Shown here: in pieces, positions 56,822-64,000 of the stretch
Layout: each line of letters begins with the position of its first letter
How positions within the stretch are numbered: position 1 is the first letter of the stretch
Source of the DNA: Bagarius yarrelli
Lineage: Eukaryota; Chordata; Actinopteri; Siluriformes; Sisoridae
Assembly (NCBI GenBank): GCA_005784505.1
Contig: VCAZ01000027.1
Coordinates: forward strand, 778,001 to 842,000
Direction of reading: 5' to 3'
DNA: 64,000 bases
Made by a program: the position numbers and the translations under genes
The notes under the pieces: generated by a model
Seen by the model: only the letters and a program-made list of their open reading frames with translations
What the model was told of the DNA's origin: nothing
The model's database searches: none

Positions 56822-57145
56822 ATTTGGTCTAATGAATCAGTACTTGTATTTTGAAAACAGAGTATAAACGCCATGTGACACAGATCAAGTGCGGCAGCCA
56901 TGTTGTTTGTGTAGTGTTTGCCTTGTGTTAGCACAGACTATTTTGAACTCAGCTTTTGCTTTATTTATAAAGATTAAACAGCAAAGGTGATCATTTGGAG
57001 CCTTTACAGAGTCATTTTTGTTGGAATTTTATGGATTAATGTTAGAAATAAATGGCTTTATAGATGAGGTTTAAGCTTGCCTAACGCGATTACATTAATC
57101 AAGTGAGGACAGTAACGATTGACAGGACGATGTCAAAAGAAATGG
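56822..57145. repeat. Second copy of the 350-bp module
   Basis: Shares with 53109-53458 long blocks such as CAGATCAAGTGCGGCAGCCA and GAGGTTTAAGCTTGCCTAAC, with small indels. A shorter related piece (GACAGGACGATGTCAAA-like) recurs at 57420-57500. Confidence 0.85.
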
Positions 57146-57710
57146 TGTGCAGACAATCCGAAGCTTCACTGACAAATATTGTGTAAAATCAGTAATATTT
57201 TGTAATGTTTATCATAATTTATTATGAACGCATCAGCGCTAAACATACTTTTTTTTTTAAAACAGGTAAGTATAACATTTCATTGTTATACTTTAATTTG
57301 TTTTTCATTCTCCCAGCGTTTTCCTCTGTTTCGCATGCAGCGTCTTCATGACTTGCAACATGTTAACTTCTGGTAGTCTTTTAGACAGGTACTCTTAAGG
57401 TGTTTGTTAGTAATGACTGGCAGGACGATGTCAAAGGAATTGATGAACAACAGATCCGATAAGTCAAGGACAAATATTTTGTAAAATCAGTTCTGCCGCT
57501 TCTTATACAGGTTGCGTGATCACAGATGAAAGTAAAAACCAAACACTCTGCCCAAAAATTAATACAAAATAATTACCCAACAATAGATTTACTGGAAGAA
57601 TTCAAAAGCATTAAATAAAAGATATAAATAAATATATACATAATTTGTTTGGAACAACCAAGGTAAAAACATTATCTCTCGGGGATCAGCTTTTGACTGA
57701 CTAATAATAA

Positions 57711-57716
57711 ATAATA

Positions 57717-57762
<46 letters not shown>

Positions 57763-57768
57763 ACTACT
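57711..57768. repeat. (AAT)n microsatellite
   Basis: About 14 AAT units, then ACTACTACT. Confidence 0.95.
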
Positions 57769-58739
57769 ACTCCCCCTCCTCCTCTCTGTTTATTATTTCC
57801 TACACTGCATGCAAATGACGGCTTGACGTTACAATATCACAGACTATTGGCATCTGCTAACTTCATACGTATTTTGCTGAAAGTTTAAAAAAAAAAAAAA
57901 AAAAAAAAAATAAAAAAAAAAGACGACAAATGTAAAACTTTCATTAGGCGAACCACGTCTTCTAGGACAAATTTCGGCATAGTTAAAAAAGACCATTTAA
58001 GTATCGATGTCGTTATTCTGTGAGCAAAACCGAAAGAATCGATACACTACTACAACAAGTGCTTCCGTTGATCAGCTTTAGTAAGATAAAGGTCCATCGC
58101 ACTGGGGCACCAAGCACCGCATGCTGCATGTTATTTAGCCACGTCCTCTTATTTACATGTCGTAGTGTGTACATAGAATTTAGAAAAGCTATTACGGTTG
58201 ACAGTTTCAACTGCGGGTGTAATGTAACTAATCTGCACCCATTTTAGAAAAGAAAAAAAAAAAAAACACCACAGTATTTGCATAGAGAGCAAAAATAAAC
58301 CAAACAATACAGTTTATTTAAACAAAAAGCAGCTGAAAATCTTCTTTCATTTTTTTCCTGTTATATCCTGTAGAGATAAACACATCTTACTACATTGCAT
58401 GTAGTACTAAAATAGCTAATCTAGGCTAATGCAACATTCTCATTAGCCAATCGTTGCCTTTATCTGTTATTGGTTGCATCGCCGTCACACAATTGACTGA
58501 ATGGATATCGCAGAATCAGATGTTTCCTTAGTGATGTTCAGTCGTCAAAAAGCGAAAATAAAAGAAGTTGAAATGTTTTTACTAATCTATTAGTATTTTG
58601 TACAGACACAAAGGGGAAAAAAAATCGTAGGTGACCAGTCTGATGAAAGATCTAATAAAAGAGGGTAAATGGAGATCAGAAATTGTATGAGCTAATAGTA
58701 CAGTTAAACAGAAAGGAACTACAATGAGCATAAGACCAT

Positions 58740-59150
58740 GTTGTGTTCCACTCATGTCAGCAGAACGGTGGGCACCGTCCTGGTCAATGAAGACATACAC
58801 ATTGTAAAGCCAGAATGTGAGAACATTCAGAATCCATAGACCCAACCTGCCTTGTGTTACCAGTCCAGGTTGGTGGAGGTGGTGTTATTGTGTGGGGAAT
58901 ATTTTCTTGGCACACTTTGGGCTAAAATAAATGTGTAAATTCTAATTGTCTTTTATTAAACAGCACTGTTGGTGGTTATATGCTTCACTTCATGGCTATA
59001 ATCTCCTGTCTGCTAATGACTACTTCCAGCATGATAATGCACCAGTTCACAGGACAAAAGTTGTCCTAAATTGGCTTCATGAACATTCAGTTTAGTGTTC
59101 CTTAAAGGTCTTCTCAGTCACCAGTAGAATTGCAAAAAGCCTAACATTGG
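58740..59150 (+). pseudogene. Tc1 transposase relic
   Basis: Plus-strand pieces: ESMDPTCLVLPVQ-like near 58830, then GGGGVIVWGIFSWHTLG (the VMVWG block) and QHDNAPVHRTKVVLNWLHEH (the DNAPxH catalytic block). Broken by several stops; no terminal repeats identified. Confidence 0.8.
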
Positions 59151-60099
59151 CATTTGAAAGAAATATTTCCTATAGCCTATATAAAAAGTGTTCTGAGTGT
59201 ACATTATGTACCATCATGCTTAATAAAAAAAATAATTAAAAAAAAACACTATACAAACATCAAGAATGTTACCTTTTTTAATTCTTCTGGCAATCTGCTT
59301 TTTAACAATTATTTAATAGCATGTAAATGTATTATTTCTGTGGCTCAGGTCACCTAGAGCCTGGGATCAGAACTGGGGCTGGGCTAATAATCTATAAATA
59401 GAATCGTGATAAATGTTGTGTCTAGATCGATGATAAGTTCTGGACATTTTTATCTGATGTTGAATAAAATCCGGTGGGACTCTGCACTCCATGAGTGAAA
59501 TCTACGTAAGGTACAGCACTCAAAAAAAAAAAAAAAAAAGGTGTTATATATTTTCAGTCTCACGACTGAATATTGCAAACCATTTTAAGATACAGAAAAC
59601 ACCGGGTACTGGTGGTGCAACGGCTCACAAAACTCACGGTTCAGATCACATTATGGTTTTTTTCGGTCATGGACCTGATCATTTTTTTAGATTGGCAAAA
59701 ACAAATAATTTGCTTTGCGTTTATTACAAGAAAACTTGCATCCGATAATGCTGATTTGAACAAAACAATAACCTTATGGCACCTACGGTTTTAGCTAAAA
59801 CTAAAATAAATTAATTACCAACTTACAAATTTTAACTAAAATATTTACTCCTCAGTCATTAGTGTGTATTGTGTGTAAAACAACCTGAGAACAGACCTAA
59901 ACCTATGATTTAAAAAAAAGGGGGGACATCTTAGCAGTCACAATGTCACCTGCTGTGGATGAAAGCATTTCGCTAGAAACTGAAGTGGCCAGTCGAGCTT
60001 CTGGCACTGCATTAACTTGGTTTCTGGCATCATCTGTGGTCACTAATATTTATATTGTGCCTCTTTAATTTTCACTCTTGTGTGACTCTCATAGAAGGG

Positions 60100-60220
60100 G
60101 GCGTGTCTGCAGCACCGGACCTCACATTTCCAACTCTGCGATAAACTTTCCGATAGATGACCGGAACCCACTTGCGCGACCCGGGTTCGATTTCGGCTCG
60201 AGTCATGTCCGCCCATCCCT
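60100..60220 (+). other. tRNA-like B-box fragment
   Basis: GACCCGGGTTCGATTTCGGC near 60179 matches a pol III B box, but no cloverleaf or A box could be folded around it. Probably a SINE relic. Confidence 0.3.
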
Positions 60221-61432
60221 TTATCTTAAACAAATAAATAATAGAATTCTCAATGGATGTGGTCATCACTTTAGCCGGTTCTTTTTTTTCCTTCTCTGCT
60301 AGCCATCGTTAGCTGATTTACATGCCCCGGTCTGTGCAGTTCCGAAATTATTAAACAACATTATCCGGCAGCAAAACTGCCTTTTATTTTGCAATGTTTA
60401 AAATAAAAACATTGATCTGCAAGTTAAAAAAGGAGCAATTAGCATGAGCCGAACCATGGATCTGTTGCACTGTTACCAAGTACACAATCTAACACAATCA
60501 CGGTCAGTGTCAGACTGCCAACAGCCAATCATACATTCACAAAACTCCTGTAAATTCATAAAATTACAACAAAAACCATGCTCGGTAGAGGATCCAACCA
60601 ATTAAATTCAGTGAAATATGTACATCAGACAAATGTATGTCAATAGACATCCACAAATGTAACAGAAGCTGAGATCAAAATGCAAGCAGTGATGCATGTG
60701 CTAATATGAGAAACGCGACATGAAACAAAAAAAATGGTTGCTGCACTCGATTTATGCTTCATGCTCTCAAACATGCCATTTAGATGCTGTTTTCAAAATA
60801 AAAATCAGATTCGTTACACAAAATTAATTAATTAATTTTTTCCAAATGTTTAACCCATTTTTGTTAATAAACTATACTATAAAACAATCAATAAACCCCC
60901 TAGTTTTTGTGGCTTCAGTCCTTGTTAGCAGACTTATTAGCTAACTTATTACCTTGTTAGCTGGCAGCATTAACAATATCCAAATAAGGCTTGCTTTCAA
61001 ATTCGGTGTTAACAGTGTTGTCACGTCAAATAACTGGCAGGAAAATATCATCATCACAACCGTAATCGGAATATATAGTGTTATTAATCAATATGGGGGG
61101 GGGATTTATCAAGTATTTTGCCATATCGCCCTGGCCTTAGTCACTTCTCAGTGCAGACCCGTCAAGTTTTTTTTACTCCAGTCTTAACAATCCATGTCAC
61201 ACAGGGACATAGTCATGCCAGCACAGGTTTAGGTCTCTTGGAGTAGATTCAGCAAAAGTAAACTCGTGCTACAATATACGAAGACATCATAAAATTGTGT
61301 GCTTCCAAATTTCTGTCAAGGGCATGAGAAGGAACCATATACCGATGTGATGGGTGTCCAAACATTATGTAAATCAGCAGAATAGGATATGACAGAGCTC
61401 TGGTTAGCCATTTTAATAGAATTATGAGCAAA

Positions 61433-62378
61433 TCCAACCCGAATTCCGTAAAAGTTGTGCCGTTTTTCCGAATCTAAATAAAATTAAACAAAGAATTTGC
61501 ATTACATGGGCCAATATTTTATTCACAATAGAACATGGATAAATGTTTAAACTGCTGAACACGGCCTTGCAGGAACCGAGTTTGACACCCGTTTCTTAGA
61601 GTCTCTCATAAGTAAAGATAGGCAGAGGCTCTCCATTGTGAAAGAGTGCGTAAAAGGATTGTAGAATACATTAAAAACAACATTACACAAGGTCAAATTG
61701 CAAATCTTATCATCAAAAGATTCAAAGAAACTAGAGAAATACCTGTGCACGAGGAACAAGGTTGAAGATGCCCATGGTTTTTGGGCATGATTCTCTGATT
61801 GACATTAGTAAATGGGCCCAGGAATACTTCCAGAAACGACTGTAGGTAAAGACAATCCGCCGTTCCATCTGCAGATGCCAACAACTAAAGCTCTATTATG
61901 CAAAAAGGAAGCCATATGTGTACCTGGTCAAAAAGCGCTGTCCTGTCCTGCGGGCCAAGACCTGTTTAAAATGGACTGATTTAAAGTGGAAAAGTGTTCT
62001 ATGGTCAGACAAGTCCAAATTTGAAGTTTTTGTTGGAAATCACGGCTGCTGTAGGCTCCTCCAGGTTAAGAAGGAGGGAGACCTTCCAGTAAGTTATCAG
62101 CGTTCAGCTCCAAATCCGGCATCTCAGATAGTATGGGGTGTATAAAGGCATAAAGTATGGGCAGCCTTCATGTTTTGGAACCCACTATGATAAAAGGTGT
62201 ATAAAAAGGTTTTAGAGCTCATTTTGTGCATAAAAGTGTAAAATTTCTCAGTTAAAACATTTATGGTATCCATGTTCTATTGTGAATAAAATATTGGCTC
62301 GTGTGATTTGAAAGTTTGTTTCCATTTTATTTAAAAGAATTTTTTTTTTTTAATCTTTTCCAAAATTCGGGTTGTTGG
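61433..62378 (+). mobile_element. Tc1/mariner transposon with inverted repeats
   Basis: Outer ends CCAACCCGAATT (61434) and AATTCGGGTTGTTGG (62364) pair, and a longer inner pair begins CCAATATTTTATTCACAATA on the left with its exact complement at 62268-62300. Inside is a decayed Tc1 transposase. Confidence 0.85.
61690..62150 (+). pseudogene. Tc1 transposase relic inside the 61433 element
   Basis: Plus-strand piece KWTDLKWKSVLWSDKSKFEV is the Tc1 VLWSDExKF catalytic block (Glu replaced by Lys), followed by NPASQIVWGV, the VMVWG block. Frameshifts before and after. The upstream part near 61700 gives IIKRFKETREIPV. Confidence 0.8.
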
Positions 62379-64000
62379 AGTATTTGTCCAGGCAAATTCT
62401 CACCTAGGGTTTATGAACATCCAATTTAACCAATAAATACATGCGCACATTTTGAACAAATACTTTTCTAATAGAGGAGCTACAAAGCTAAAATTAGGAG
62501 CCAAAAATATTTTACTTGGGATTGCTTTTCTTAAACTTATTTTAGTACCTGCACTTCACAGATTTCAGGTTGCTTTACACACGTTAATACTTTAATGACT
62601 GGGAAGTGAATATTTTATTAAAATTTGGTTTGTTTTTTATTTAAACTATAGGTGCCAAAGGGTTATTATTTTTTTAATCAAAAAAGTTATTTGATGCAAG
62701 TTTCCATGTAATAAATGCAAAGCAAATTATATTTGTCTTTCCCCTTTTTATGCCAATCCGAAAAATGATCTGATTTCTGACTCAAAAACTGTTATATGAT
62801 CCGAACCGTGAGTTTTGTGATCCGTTGCACCACTAATGGAGACTAATTTATACTCGCTGTTAACTATGCAAGTGCAAGATGGCCTCTCTGTGACGTTCGT
62901 TTGTGCGTTTTGTAAAGAATACCTATGTAAATAGTAGAGGTGGTATAGCAGCATGCCACACAGCTTTTGAGAAGCTTTTGGTTTAGCTGATGTTGCAATC
63001 ATGTATACTATTCGAGATCAGAATTTAGGACTCATATAACATATAACAACAGAAGAAATGGAGGTCTTTAATGCATGCAATGTAATAGTAAATAAAATTG
63101 TTACAGATTGCAGCACTATTTTAAAACCAGTTGAACAGATCTTTGCCTCCGACGTGCCATCTAGTGGATGCCAGGTTCAATCTTTCAGATTTACACAAGA
63201 TATGCAAGCAAATATGCAAACACCAGCGCTCGCATCAGCTCGGAGAGGACACCTCGGATGTTGCACCTTACTGGATGGACACTTATCTGTACTATAGGTG
63301 TCTGATGTTCTCAAGGCATGTTATATATCTGGGACAACTGTCAGCACAGAAAACCCTGCACCAAGCGATGAGTAGCTAAGTCAAAGTCTCTACCATGTTA
63401 CCTATGAACCTGATAACCATGTTACAAGTTTTTGAAGTTGTGTAGTCTGGCTAAGCTTTCATACTAATACAGCAAGCAACATGATCATTACTGTATGATT
63501 CTCAGTAGACCAAACACACACTCGCTGCAAAAGTTTTACAAAACAAAAGTGCTTCTCACTGATCTTTAATCCAAGTCTTAAAATGCTGGTTATAACCAAA
63601 ATGGCATATTTGCATTTAATTCAATCATGATAATGAGTGCAAAGCAATCATTCATATAACTTAGCCCAAGAGTGTGTGTATGATGTGAACTCAGTTTAAC
63701 TCCAGGTAAGCTGCATTACAGTGGGAAAAAAAAAAAACACAATTCAGCCCTAAATCATCCCAAGCACAGATGATGAATTGGGAATGAAATGATGAGAATG
63801 ATTTTTTTTCTTATGCATGCAAGCTGATTACCTGACACACAAGAGCTAAACTGGGCCAATAGCCAAAGATTTTTAAGCAACATTCCTAAATTGATTATAT
63901 ATTAAAATGATATAGGTAGTTACAACCTTATGTGGTCACTACATGATGATTTTTGGTATTTTGGTATTAACTCCTGGCTGTGATTCATCAGATGGTCCAC

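Larger units (their letters stand above)
59611..62833. mobile_element. Pair of long inverted repeats, probably hAT-type ends
   Basis: 59611-59794 and 62643-62833 are imperfect reverse complements (TGGTGCAACGGCTCACAAAAC on the left; the same with GGATC on the right), including the inner GGCACCTA. Either the two ends of one 3.2-kb element that later received a Tc1 insertion, or two opposed copies of a MITE. Confidence 0.6.
56138..64000. other. 5' intron of kdm6a, incomplete; transposon patchwork
   Basis: No exon matching the KDM6A N-terminus was found in this 7.9 kb, so the preceding exon lies beyond 64000. Parts not covered by listed elements (57500-58650, 62850-64000) show only AT-rich simple sequence. 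Confidence 0.7.

Overview
The window is nuclear DNA of a ray-finned fish. It is AT-rich, intron-bearing and dense in teleost-type transposons (Tc1/mariner, hAT, tRNA-derived SINEs, LINEs, MITEs) and microsatellites. The SINE style, with a tRNA-like head, a body near 'GAGCAAGGCCCTTAACCC' and a tail near 'CTCTGGATAAGGGC', fits an otophysan such as a catfish, but the species cannot be fixed from the sequence alone.

Two protein-coding genes can be read exon by exon. dipk2b (DIA1R/CXorf36 family, a FAM69/DIPK divergent kinase-like secretory-pathway protein) lies on the plus strand at 20684-25711. Its five coding exons join in frame to 429 codons plus stop, close to the usual family length. kdm6a (UTX, a TPR plus JmjC histone H3K27 demethylase; a kdm6a-like paralogue is possible) lies on the minus strand, 56137 down to 26747. 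Its 28 exons join in frame to 1352 codons plus stop. Every Fe(II), 2-oxoglutarate and zinc ligand of the family is present. The N-terminal exon or exons lie beyond the right edge. The genes are tail to tail with about 1.0 kb between stop codons, the same neighbours as human Xp11.3, so this is old conserved synteny. Both genes end in the same short interval and their 3' UTRs may overlap.

Layout: 1-20.6 kb is intergenic, with SINEs, a hAT element with a perfect 8-bp target duplication (10115-10898), a LINE 3' end (12.7-13.2 kb), an 88-nt hairpin (14366-14453), two Tc1 relics, long AT and ATAG microsatellites, and a few promoter-like or conserved-looking stretches. 20.5-25.7 kb is dipk2b; its intron 3 holds an internally deleted Tc1 element and an antisense LINE relic. 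26.7-56.1 kb is kdm6a; its introns hold nested hAT/MITE insertions, a BED-finger hAT relic, SINEs and a 170-bp direct duplication around a 350-bp repeat module. 56.1-64 kb is the 5' intron of kdm6a, a patchwork of Tc1 and hAT-like termini with no recognisable exon.

The two genes are not known to act together. kdm6a is a chromatin regulator of the COMPASS (KMT2C/D) system, and dipk2b is a secretory-pathway protein. No bacterial-type operon, CRISPR array, rRNA or functional tRNA was seen. The best candidates for something new are the hairpin, the 170-bp duplication and the overlapping gene tails. All other large structure is explained by transposons.
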